Positions 50,541-58,684 of a stretch of DNA of 64,000 nucleotides are shown in pieces. Under the pieces are notes generated by a model. That model worked only from the letters and a program-made list of their open reading frames with translations. It was not told the DNA's origin and did no database searches. Numbering within the stretch: the first letter of the stretch is position 1; each line of letters opens with the position of its first letter. Origin of the DNA: 54-19 sp038210655 (lineage in GTDB: Bacteria > Chloroflexota > Chloroflexia > Chloroheliales > Chloroheliaceae); assembly GCA_038210655.1 (NCBI GenBank), contig JBBQWM010000015.1, positions 62,001-126,000 of the forward strand, given 5' to 3'. Made by a program: the position numbers and the translations under genes.

Positions 50541-53051
50541 ATGGCTGAACGCCCTACCGCCCCGACGCTCAACTGCCGGAACTGTGGTGGCCCCGCAAGG
50601 CCGCTAAAAACGAGCGTCGTGACTCTCTCAATCTCTCTCTCACTGTTGCTGATCGCACCGTTGTGGTTGCAAATTGCGGCCCCGGCGGAACCAAACAGCC
50701 ACTTTTCGGCTGCTTCCAAATCGCCCCGGATCGCAAAACTTGCGCCATCCTCGACCGAACCGAACCCGGCCCCCATTCCAGGGGAAGCCCTGGTGCGCTT
50801 CGATCCGCCCATCGCCGCCGCCCTGCTCAACCAACTGGCCGAGTCTACTCAGCCCTTCGGACAGCCACCCCTGCCGGAAAGCCTGTTGATCGGCGCACGG
50901 ATGCCAGGCGACCGGGCCAACCGCGCTGCGCCCGAACTGGCCCCCCTGTTTAACCAGCTTGGAGTCTGGGCCGCTGATGCTATCGACCCGGTGGCGGGGA
51001 TGTGGCGGCTAAAATTGAGCGAGGACAGTGACCCTTTGCTGGCGATCTCAGCCCTGACAAACCGGCCTGGTGTAGCTTATGCCGAAGCTAATTATCCCAT
51101 CTATGGCTTCAGCCGCGAACCGAACGACCCGTTCTTTACCCGCAACAACCAATGGGCTTTGCGTAAAGTCGGTGCGCCGGAAGCCTGGGACATCACGACC
51201 GGCTCTGATAAGATTACGATTGCCATATTGGATACTGGGCTGGCCTACGGTCATAACGAGCTACGTAATAAGATCATCACCGAGCGCGGACGCAATTTTG
51301 TAGCCGAACCCGCCAACGAATTCGCCTGGGACGATAACGGACACGGCACTTACGTAGCTGGGATCGCCGCCGCCGAGACCAATAATAGCACCGGGATTGC
51401 CGGGGTGGCCTGGAATGCCCGGCTTTTGCCGGTCAAGGTGCTGGACTACGGCTACCAGGGCAGCATCGCAACGTTGGCGATGGGCCTGACCTACGTCACC
51501 ACCCAGCCAGTACAAGTCGTCAATATGAGTACTGGCGGGCCGGTGCGCTCTCGTCTGTTGGAAGAAGTCGCCCGCAAAGCCTACGATCAGGGGATCGTCC
51601 TAATTGCGGCGGCGGGCAACGATGGGGTCGAAAAGTATAACTATCCGGCGGCGTTCGATACCGTGATCGCAGTCGGCGCTTCCGACGAGCAGGATAAAGC
51701 GGCAACCTTTTCGAGTTATGGGCCATACCTCTCGCTGGTCGCGCCCGGCTCCAATATACGTAGCTTGAATTGGGCCAGCGATACCGATTACGCCGATAAC
51801 TACGGAACCAGTCCGGCCTGCCCTTTCGTAGCCGGAACGGTCGCCTTGATGCTTTCGGTCAACCCGAATCTAACCCCGCGTCAGGTTCGCAATATTTTGG
51901 AAGGAACGGCCGATTTACCCGCCAATACGCCGCCACTAATTGTCACACCCGGCGCTTTCCCGACTCCGGCCTCGGATGCCTTCCCAACCGCTACGCCGAC
52001 CCCCAATGCCACACCTATTCCAGTGCCGTTGACGGCTCCCGCCAGTTCGCAAACCGCTACCACTGGAGCGATCCAGGCGACTACGCTGGGGTCAAACTAT
52101 ACGGCCCGCCTCGGTTGGGGACGACTCAATACTTATCTGGCGGTAGTGGCAGCCCGCAATGGCGACTCGTTCCCCGTGCGGCAAGCTGTCCTGACTGGCT
52201 CGATTTCTGGTCTACCCGACCTGCTTGATTTGACCGTAACAACTGATCCGGGTGACACCCGTTTTCCAGACCGTAGTGGTCGCTTTGAATTTACCCATCT
52301 GCCGCCCGGCACTTACCGGCTGGTGGTAGAATCTAAAAAATATAATTTGCGCTCGGCCTCCGAATTTACCGTCCAGGGTGCCGATGGCGAGATTGTCCGG
52401 CGCGACTTTGACTTTAGTACCGAAGTAAACCAGGCTCTGGCTAATAGCAAAGCGGTGGGCGCATTTCGCGGTCTGACCCAGATACCAACCGGCGATAATG
52501 TCCGTTACTTCCCGACTACCCAACACTCGATTGCTGGCCCATTTAAAGAGTTTTGGGAAAGCCGGGGCGGTCTGCCAATTCTGGGTTATCCAATCAGCGA
52601 ACCGTTCCAGGAAAACGGCCTGACCGTCCAATACTTCGAGCGGTTTGTCCTCGAATATCACGACGAATATGCCCGCACCCGTACCGAAATCCAGCCGCGT
52701 CTTCTCGGTACGCTGGCTGCCAAAGACCGTCCTGAAGTCGCCTTCAAACGTTTGGCTGAACCGGGCGCAGCTTATACCCCCAGCCCCAACACGCTCTATT
52801 TCGACGAGACCGGTCATACCCTATCCGGCTCCTTCCGCACCTACTGGGAAGCCAACGGTGGGTTGGCCCTTTTCGGCTACCCAATCAGCGAACCGTTTGG
52901 AATGCTCGGTGCCGACGGCATCGTCCGGCAGGTTCAATATTTCCAACGTTGCCGGGTGGACTACTTCCCCGAATACGAAAGTACTCCCTACTACGTCCAA
53001 CTCGGTCTCCTCGCCCGCGACCTGGCCCAGGCCAATCAGCTACTTAAGTAG
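50541..53051 (+). CDS. Subtilisin-like (S8) serine protease with two C-terminal tandem modules
   Basis: 836 residues. N-terminal CRNCGG and a hydrophobic segment (about 20-46) precede an inhibitor-like prodomain. The catalytic domain has Asp231 (AILDTGLAYG), His268 (NGHGTYVAG) and Ser424 in GTSPACPFVAG, an unusual form of the normal GTSMAAPHVAG but with the Ser present. A Thr/Pro-rich insert (about 470-510) and a carboxypeptidase-regulatory-like beta domain (AVLTGSISGLPDLLDL...YRLVVES) follow. The end has two about 75-residue modules with YFPTTQHSIAGPFKEFW, GGLPILGYPISEPF and VQYFER motifs. Probably secreted or wall-bound. A relative follows at 53397. Confidence 0.9.
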   Translation: MAERPTAPTLNCRNCGGPARPLKTSVVTLSISLSLLLIAPLWLQIAAPAEPNSHFSAASKSPRIAKLAPSSTEPNPAPIPGEALVRFDPPIAAALLNQLAESTQPFGQPPLPESLLIGARMPGDRANRAAPELAPLFNQLGVWAADAIDPVAGMWRLKLSEDSDPLLAISALTNRPGVAYAEANYPIYGFSREPNDPFFTRNNQWALRKVGAPEAWDITTGSDKITIAILDTGLAYGHNELRNKIITERGRNFVAEPANEFAWDDNGHGTYVAGIAAAETNNSTGIAGVAWNARLLPVKVLDYGYQGSIATLAMGLTYVTTQPVQVVNMSTGGPVRSRLLEEVARKAYDQGIVLIAAAGNDGVEKYNYPAAFDTVIAVGASDEQDKAATFSSYGPYLSLVAPGSNIRSLNWASDTDYADNYGTSPACPFVAGTVALMLSVNPNLTPRQVRNILEGTADLPANTPPLIVTPGAFPTPASDAFPTATPTPNATPIPVPLTAPASSQTATTGAIQATTLGSNYTARLGWGRLNTYLAVVAARNGDSFPVRQAVLTGSISGLPDLLDLTVTTDPGDTRFPDRSGRFEFTHLPPGTYRLVVESKKYNLRSASEFTVQGADGEIVRRDFDFSTEVNQALANSKAVGAFRGLTQIPTGDNVRYFPTTQHSIAGPFKEFWESRGGLPILGYPISEPFQENGLTVQYFERFVLEYHDEYARTRTEIQPRLLGTLAAKDRPEVAFKRLAEPGAAYTPSPNTLYFDETGHTLSGSFRTYWEANGGLALFGYPISEPFGMLGADGIVRQVQYFQRCRVDYFPEYESTPYYVQLGLLARDLAQANQLLK

Positions 53052-53396
53052 GACTGAGGGATGAAGGGACTGAGGACTGAGGGGATTGGCCTTCCGATGA
53101 CTAATTTCTGATCCCTAATTTCTGCCTTCTGCCTTCTGCCTTCCCTATTCTGCCTTCTGCCTTCTGCATTCTGCATTGTTCATCTGTGTTATAACTCCCC
53201 TCTTCTGACTTCTGATCTCTGATTTCTAATTTCTGCCTTCTGCATTCCCCAAAAAATGGGCCTAACTTACCATAACCTTCCTATTGCACAAATCCAAAAA
53301 TAGTTGTAAAGTAGATAGGTACAGTTATGGTAAGTTGGACATTACTATCTTAACTTCACGCGCAGCCGGAACTTGTTAAACTTAGGAGAATTTGGG
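53052..53396. repeat. Modular dispersed repeat between the two subtilase genes
   Basis: About 210 bp made of CTTCTGCC, TTCTGCATT and TCTGATTTCTAATTTC modules; no gene. 53177-53207 is an exact 31-bp inverted match to 17696-17726. Beyond 53265 there is unique sequence with the ribosome site of the next gene. Confidence 0.8.
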
Positions 53397-55844
53397 ATGA
53401 AATTGAAAAGCTCTGCCTTGAAATCAAGCCTGGTGCGGGCCTCGCACCCTGCTAAATTTATGCGTTATCTGCTCGCTCTAATCTTAGTCCTGACCTTAGC
53501 CGCCAGCTTTAACGAACAAGCGAGTGCCGCCAGTATCTGGGGCGACGAAGCCCGCTTTACGCCGGGCAGTTTCAAGCCGGGCGAAGTTTTAGTCAAGTTC
53601 CGCGAACCCCTCGCTGGCAAACGGGTCAACAACAAAGACATTCAACCCGACCGATTGCTGACCAATGCCCTGGCCCAATCTTATGGCTTGAACAGCTTTA
53701 AAGCTACCTTTAATATGCCCGGCGTTTACCAGTATTTCGCCGATTCTAAGGCCGATATGCAAAAATTGGTTACGGCCCTTAGCCTCGACCCACAGGTCGA
53801 GTTTGCCGAGCCGAATTACATTTACCGCGCTGCCAGAGGAACCAACGATCCACGCTATAACGAAACCTTCAAAGATAACAACGGTGTTGACCAATCGCGC
53901 CAGTGGTATCTCAAGAAAATCGGTATCGAAACTTTCTGGGATACGACCACCGGCAACAATCAGGTCATCGCGATCCTTGATACGGGGGTCAACCCCTTCC
54001 ACGAAGACTTGCTGGGCAAGGTTGCCCAGGATCGCTCTTACGACTTTGTAAACGGTCAACTACCTTCCCGTACCCAACTTTGGGACGATGAAGGTCACGG
54101 AACGGCGGTCGCCGGAATTATCGCCGCCAATACAAATAATGGCATCGGCATTGCGGGAATCAACTGGAATTCAATCTTACTTTCAGTTAAAGTTTTGGAC
54201 TCGAATGGTGAGGGAACCACTGTCACGGTCGGACAAGGGATTGTTCACGCGGCAGACAATCAGGCCCGTCTGATCAATCTGAGCCTCGGTAACGATCAAA
54301 CTTCCAAGATTTTGGAAGGGGCAGTCCAATATGCCCAGAAAAAAGGCGTGCTGTTGGTCGCGGCGGCGGGTAACAGCCCCAACGCGAAACCAAACTTCCC
54401 GGCAGCCTTCCCGGATGTTATCGCGGTTGGAGCAACCGATCTCTATGACAAAGTCACCAGCTTTAGCAGTTACGGCCCTTATGTATCGGTAGTTGCACCC
54501 GGCAAGGATATTTTCACCACATATTGCGACTTCCTCTCCGGCGGATATGATCCGGCCAGTGGGAGAACAACCACTTGTGTCAACCCTAATCCAAGCAAAT
54601 ACCCTGGCCCTCCCGTACTATGTAACAATAAGGACACCCTAAGTTGTTACTATAGCCCGGTTGGTACTGCATCGGGTAATGTCGTTACCAGTCGCATGTA
54701 TGTTTATATTGATGGAACCAGCTTTGCTGCTCCGATTGTAACCGGCCTTGCCAGTTTAGTCGTGGCAAGACGGCCTGACCTGGCTAACGACCAGATCAAA
54801 GCCCTGATCGAAGCCAGCGCAGTTGATATTGATGCACCGGGCCGCGATAACCGCACCGGCTATGGGCGGGTCAATGCCGCCGCTTTGATCCAGAACCTCA
54901 ACGGAACCAATCCCTTTGTAGGGCGTGGTTCGGTCTTGCAAGGGACTGTCACCGGGGCTAACTTCGCCGACGTTATTGTCAACCTCGATCCACCCAACGT
55001 CAACCAGAACCTCAACGGGGCCGGTGGCTTCCGCTTTGATGGTCTGGGCAGTGGCGTATACAATCTGCGTCTGGCAATACCCAAACGTGGGATCGTCCTC
55101 GGCCCGGTAGCGGTCTACCCGAACGGCAAAGTCGGCAATGTTCTGAGCGTCAATTTTGATGTCGCCAGTGGTACTATCATTTGTGGCGAAAGTACAGTCT
55201 GCCCCGGAACGCAAAACCCGGCCCCTGGTCAACCACCGACGATCATTGTGCCACCATCGCAGCCTTTAGCACCCAATTCAGGCTTCTTTGGGCCTGCCGC
55301 CCCACTACCGGGTTCGATCTTCTTCCCAGAAACCAGCCACAACCTGAGTGGGGGCTTCCGAGGTTATTGGGAAAGTAATGGTGGATTAGCCGTCTTTGGC
55401 TTCCCACTCTCGGAAGAGTTCGTGGAAGTCTCGGCTACCGATGGCAAAACCTACACCGTCCAATACTTCCAGCGTAACCGCTTCGAGTTCCATCCTGAAA
55501 ACAACAATGCGAACAAGATTCTGCTCGGTTTGCTGGGGAGCGAATTGACCGTCGGGCGTAGTTTCGCGCCCGGTGCGCCGATCCCCAACACCGGGACAAC
55601 CCAATATTTTTCAGAGACTCAGCATACCCTGACCGACCGCTTCCTGGCCTACTGGAAAGCTAACGGCGGGCTGGCAATCTTTGGCTACCCGATCAGCGAA
55701 CCGCTCCAGGAAGGCGGCTTATTCGTCCAATACTTCGAGCGCAACCGCTTCGAGTATCACCCTGAAAATGCCGGAACTCGCTTTGAAGTCCTGCTCGGCC
55801 TCCTGGGAACCGATCTAGCCCGCAACCGAGGCTATCTGAAGTAG
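53397..55844 (+). CDS. Subtilisin-like (S8) serine protease with two C-terminal tandem modules, second copy
   Basis: 815 residues from ATG 53397 (AGGAG 8 nt upstream); a TTG at 53373 also opens the frame. The signal peptide (about 23-43) ends ASAA. A prodomain (KPGEVLVKFREPLAGKRV...VEFAEPNYIYRAA) follows. Asp195 (AILDTGVNPFHEDL), His234 (EGHGTAVAG) and Ser442 (GTSFAAPIVTG) complete the triad. A beta domain and two modules (FFPETSHNLSGGFRGYWESNGGLAVFGF, and YFSETQHTLTDRFLAYWK then GLAIFGYPISEPL) end the protein. It shares the architecture of the previous gene but differs in sequence and has a cysteine-containing insert (TYCDFLSGG...TTCVNPN, LCNNKDTLSCYY), perhaps disulfide-bonded. Secreted. 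Confidence 0.92.
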   Translation: MKLKSSALKSSLVRASHPAKFMRYLLALILVLTLAASFNEQASAASIWGDEARFTPGSFKPGEVLVKFREPLAGKRVNNKDIQPDRLLTNALAQSYGLNSFKATFNMPGVYQYFADSKADMQKLVTALSLDPQVEFAEPNYIYRAARGTNDPRYNETFKDNNGVDQSRQWYLKKIGIETFWDTTTGNNQVIAILDTGVNPFHEDLLGKVAQDRSYDFVNGQLPSRTQLWDDEGHGTAVAGIIAANTNNGIGIAGINWNSILLSVKVLDSNGEGTTVTVGQGIVHAADNQARLINLSLGNDQTSKILEGAVQYAQKKGVLLVAAAGNSPNAKPNFPAAFPDVIAVGATDLYDKVTSFSSYGPYVSVVAPGKDIFTTYCDFLSGGYDPASGRTTTCVNPNPSKYPGPPVLCNNKDTLSCYYSPVGTASGNVVTSRMYVYIDGTSFAAPIVTGLASLVVARRPDLANDQIKALIEASAVDIDAPGRDNRTGYGRVNAAALIQNLNGTNPFVGRGSVLQGTVTGANFADVIVNLDPPNVNQNLNGAGGFRFDGLGSGVYNLRLAIPKRGIVLGPVAVYPNGKVGNVLSVNFDVASGTIICGESTVCPGTQNPAPGQPPTIIVPPSQPLAPNSGFFGPAAPLPGSIFFPETSHNLSGGFRGYWESNGGLAVFGFPLSEEFVEVSATDGKTYTVQYFQRNRFEFHPENNNANKILLGLLGSELTVGRSFAPGAPIPNTGTTQYFSETQHTLTDRFLAYWKANGGLAIFGYPISEPLQEGGLFVQYFERNRFEYHPENAGTRFEVLLGLLGTDLARNRGYLK

Positions 55845-55851
55845 GGATGAA

Positions 55852-55998
55852 GGATGAAGGATGAGGGATGAAGAAATGCAGAATTCAGAATGCAGAAGGC
55901 AGAATGTTAATTCTGAATCTTCAATAGTAAATCGCGGCCTCGCCCCTCTAGGGGTAAAGCGTAAATCCCCCTCATCCCTCATCCCTCATCCTTCATCC
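55852..55998. repeat. Inverted repeat of GGATGA modules after the second subtilase
   Basis: Perfect 20-bp arms (55852-55871, 55979-55998). The interior has TGCAGAA modules and a GTAAATCGCGGCCTCGCCCC segment also found beside the chimeric rpe gene. Confidence 0.85.
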
Positions 55999-56011
55999 TT
56001 TCCTTTTGGGG

Positions 56012-56068
56012 GTTGTGAGTTCGGTACGGTTTGAGATATAATTGTCTCAGAGCGCAAGGACTCACAAC
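56012..56068 (+). promoter_or_regulatory. Promoter of the histidine kinase gene inside a palindrome
   Basis: TTGTGA (56013) and TATAAT (56037) are 18 nt apart. Perfect 9-bp arms GTTGTGAGT (56012) and ACTCACAAC (56060) flank it, and TGAGA...TCTCA flanks the -10. A dimeric regulator could bind here. Confidence 0.5.
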
Positions 56069-56137
56069 TTTTTCTTTGTTCTCGATTTGCAAGAAGAGAA
56101 CTTACTCTAACGTAGTAATTAGACAAGAGGTAGCCAA

Positions 56138-57229
56138 ATGAGCTTTACAGCAATGCCGCCGGACGAGGAAGCTATCAATAATCAACTGGACGAATTGCAG
56201 CGCACTTCGCAACAGGATGCCGACCGGTTGGCCGGCGAATTGCGCGAGATTGACTTGATTATCCGCCAAAACCAGAGCGAAGTAGATAAGCTAGGCCAGC
56301 GCGAGTCTAGCCTGAGCGGGCAGGTCAAGGCGATGGAAGCCAATTTGGATAGCTATGATAAAAACGATATTCGCAACCTTTACAACCTGGTTATCGAACA
56401 GCGTATGCGCTTGATCTTGATGCGCCAGCAATTGGATAGCCTGCAAACCAAACAACAATTGCTCAAAGAGCGCCGCGAGCAAAGCTACAAACTGGCCCAG
56501 GCTCTCAGCCAACGCCCCAAGTACGAAGCAGGCCGGAGCGGTGGGCGCGTCGGGGGCATGGGAAGCGGCGATGCTCAATCAATGCTCAGTAAGATCATTC
56601 AGGCCCAGGAAAACGAACGGCTACGGGTCTCGCGTCAGTTGCACGATGGCCCGGCCCAGGCTATGAGCAATTTGGTCTTGCGGGCCGAAATTTGCGAACG
56701 CTGGATGGAAGCCGATATGAACCGGGCTAAATCCGAAATAAGCGGGCTTAAATCGATGGTCAACGATACCTTGCAAGAAACCCGCCGCTTTATCTTCGAT
56801 CTGCGCCCGATGATCCTCGACGATCTGGGTCTGCTGCCGACGCTGCGCCGCTATATCAAGGATTATGTCGAGAAAAACAAAATTGAAGTTAATTTTGTGC
56901 CTAGCGGACGCGAACGCCGGATTGCCGGTCACGTTGAAACCGCTATCTTCCGCATCATTCAGGAAGCTCTTATCAATGTGACAGTCCATGCCAATGCTGC
57001 CCACGTCCAGGTTGTCCTCGATTTGGGTGACACCCACGCCAATGTTACAATCGAAGATGACGGGGTTGGCTTCGATGTCAACAAGTTGAGCCTGGATGGT
57101 CAGGAAAAATCACTCGGCATCACTAGCATGGGCCAGCGGATCGAAATGCTGGGCGGTCAACTCAATATTGATAGCACCCTCGGTCGGGGGACGCGGGTGG
57201 TGGCAGTCATACCTCTTATCCAGAACTAA
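56138..57229 (+). CDS. DegS-like sensor histidine kinase (HisKA_3)
   Basis: 363 residues, no membrane segment, so a cytoplasmic sensor. Residues 10-130 are a long coiled coil. The HisKA_3 dimerisation domain has ENERLRVSRQLHDGPAQAM with phospho-acceptor His169, then FIFDLRPMILDDLGLLPTL. The ATPase domain is VETAIFRIIQEALINVTVHANAAHV, VTIEDDGVGFDV and LGITSMGQRIEMLGG. It resembles Bacillus DegS. The expected NarL/DegU response regulator is not adjacent, so it is an orphan in this window. Confidence 0.93.
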   Translation: MSFTAMPPDEEAINNQLDELQRTSQQDADRLAGELREIDLIIRQNQSEVDKLGQRESSLSGQVKAMEANLDSYDKNDIRNLYNLVIEQRMRLILMRQQLDSLQTKQQLLKERREQSYKLAQALSQRPKYEAGRSGGRVGGMGSGDAQSMLSKIIQAQENERLRVSRQLHDGPAQAMSNLVLRAEICERWMEADMNRAKSEISGLKSMVNDTLQETRRFIFDLRPMILDDLGLLPTLRRYIKDYVEKNKIEVNFVPSGRERRIAGHVETAIFRIIQEALINVTVHANAAHVQVVLDLGDTHANVTIEDDGVGFDVNKLSLDGQEKSLGITSMGQRIEMLGGQLNIDSTLGRGTRVVAVIPLIQN

Positions 57230-57235
57230 CTTCAG

Positions 57236-57272
57236 CAGGTATCGGCTAAAAATCGATTTTGGCTGATACCTG
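57236..57272 (+). terminator. Hairpin after the histidine kinase gene
   Basis: CAGGTATC (57236) pairs with GATACCTG (57265), with inner AAAATCGATTTT. It starts 7 nt after the stop. Confidence 0.55.
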
Positions 57273-57596
57273 ACGCTCTTATAGTACTTTTAACCTAAAT
57301 GCAAAGTACTAATCGGCTATTGCCAAGCTAATCGATTTTCACTATTATGAACTAAACAGGGCAAACTAATTAACTTGTAGCACTCATTGCAGTAACTTTT
57401 GAGAAGAAACCCTGATTCGGCAAGCAGATTGAGATTTTTTATCTTTCCGGGCAATCATTTTATTTTGTCCTCAACCTTCATGCTCGATCATCTTTCCTCT
57501 TGGTAAACTATTTTGTGCCACATGTTTATTTGCCATGTCCTGTTGTAGGTACTTGTCATAAACAGGTTTCCATTACTCAATAAGGAGGTAGATAAA

Positions 57597-57773
57597 TTGT
57601 TGGATTTCAAAAAGCTGTTCAAGAAAAGCTCTGAACAAAAAGAAGAAGGCCAGGGTCTAGTCGAATACGCCCTGATTTTGTTTTTGGTGGCAGTCGTAGT
57701 TATCGCTATTTTGATCGTACTTGGCCCACGTGTCGGTTCGGTCTTTAGCGCCGTCACGAAAGGCCTGAGCTAA
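57597..57773 (+). CDS. Flp/Fap-type pilin 1
   Basis: 58 residues from TTG 57597 with a perfect AGGAGG site. MLDFKKLFKKSSEQKEEGQG is the short leader. LVEYALILFLVAVVVIAILI is the hydrophobic type IVb pilin helix, with the conserved Glu at position +5 relative to a likely cleavage after Gly (GQG|LVEYAL). The end is LGPRVGSVFSAVTKGLS. These pilins assemble into Tad (tight adherence) pili after TadV/prepilin peptidase cleavage. No tad genes are in the window. It lies outside the usual length filter of gene callers. Confidence 0.93.
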   Translation: MLDFKKLFKKSSEQKEEGQGLVEYALILFLVAVVVIAILIVLGPRVGSVFSAVTKGLS

Positions 57774-57804
57774 GATTTCGTATTCTAGTGCTTATGTCAA
57801 AAAG

Positions 57805-57829
57805 CCCTGCCAGTTCGGTGGGGTTTTTT
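57805..57829 (+). terminator. Intrinsic terminator of pilin 1
   Basis: CCCTGCC pairs with GGTGGGG (with G-U pairs), loop AGTTC, then six T. Confidence 0.85.
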
Positions 57830-58370
57830 GTATATATTCACATTTTGAGAGGACCTGACTATGGTCGTGTTTTAAAAAGCCTCAAAATTTAACCTGTTTG
57901 TAATGTACTTCGTAATGTTCTGTTGCTATAATCACAAGTGTAAGACATTTCTGAGCGACCGAAGTGCAACGATTTAGCCATAACAACGTTTTTCTACGTT
58001 ACGGTACACTGAAAAATTACTTTCGTAACAACGATTTAGCCCGATTTTTAACCTGACCCGTCTTTACACTTAGTCCTAGTACTGCATTTCGGCTCTCAGA
58101 AGTACTTATCTCCTATTGCGGAAAGGCAAAAGCTTCTCTACAATGGGTGGAGCAAGTGAACAACGCGCAGTCCTAAATCAGTCTTTAGAGAAGAAAAATT
58201 TAATATGTTCAGGCGATTAAGGTACTTATATTTCTGGGGAATTCATCCATCCGCCTTAACCTACTGTCCAAACTCAACCCTTCTTCTTAAAAAGCTAAAC
58301 CCAATCCGCGTGTTACTCGGTTGCTAACAACTTGCAGTTACAAAATTAACATTATGGAGGTTACAACACC
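57830..58370. other. Long leader region of pilin 2
   Basis: About 540 bp without a gene. A TATAAT at 57927-57932 may be a -10, which would give a leader of over 400 nt. AACGATTTAGCC occurs twice (57968, 58029). No known riboswitch class was recognised. Confidence 0.4.
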
Positions 58371-58544
58371 ATGTTGGATTTCAAAAAGCTTTTCAAGAAA
58401 CGTACTGAAGAGGAAGAGGGCCAGGGCCTAGTAGAGTATGCTTTGATCCTGTTCCTGGTCGCGGTAGTCGTTATCGCCATCCTGATCCTGCTTGGCCCCC
58501 AGATCGGTTCGGTGTTCAGCGCCGTCACGAAGGGCCTGAGCTAA
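58371..58544 (+). CDS. Flp/Fap-type pilin 2
   Basis: 57 residues from ATG 58371 (GGAGG 8-9 nt upstream). MLDFKKLFKKRTEEEEGQG | LVEYALILFLVAVVVIAILI LLGPQIGSVFSAVTKGLS: nearly identical to pilin 1 in the helix and C-terminus but differing in the charged leader. DNA differs at many third positions, so the pair is not a recent copy. It has its own long upstream region and terminator, so separate control is likely. Confidence 0.93.
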   Translation: MLDFKKLFKKRTEEEEGQGLVEYALILFLVAVVVIAILILLGPQIGSVFSAVTKGLS

Positions 58545-58570
58545 GATTTCGGAATTTGCACGGCAAAAAA

Positions 58571-58602
58571 GAAGGCCCCACTACGGTGGGGTCTTTCTTT
58601 TT
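58571..58602 (+). terminator. Intrinsic terminator of pilin 2
   Basis: CCCCAC (58576) pairs with GTGGGG (58586), extended by G-T/A-T pairs, followed by CTTTCTTTTTT. Confidence 0.9.
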
Positions 58603-58684
58603 TGTGCGTTTCGAGTTATGCTGGGCCGAGGTCTAAGCTTTCTGGTTCCCCAACAATCTTTTTTACACAAGTCTTATAAAGATA

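Noticed and set aside
57488..57757. An 89-codon minus-strand frame
   Set aside because: It overlaps the pilin 1 gene, which has a consensus ribosome site, a pilin signature and its own terminator.
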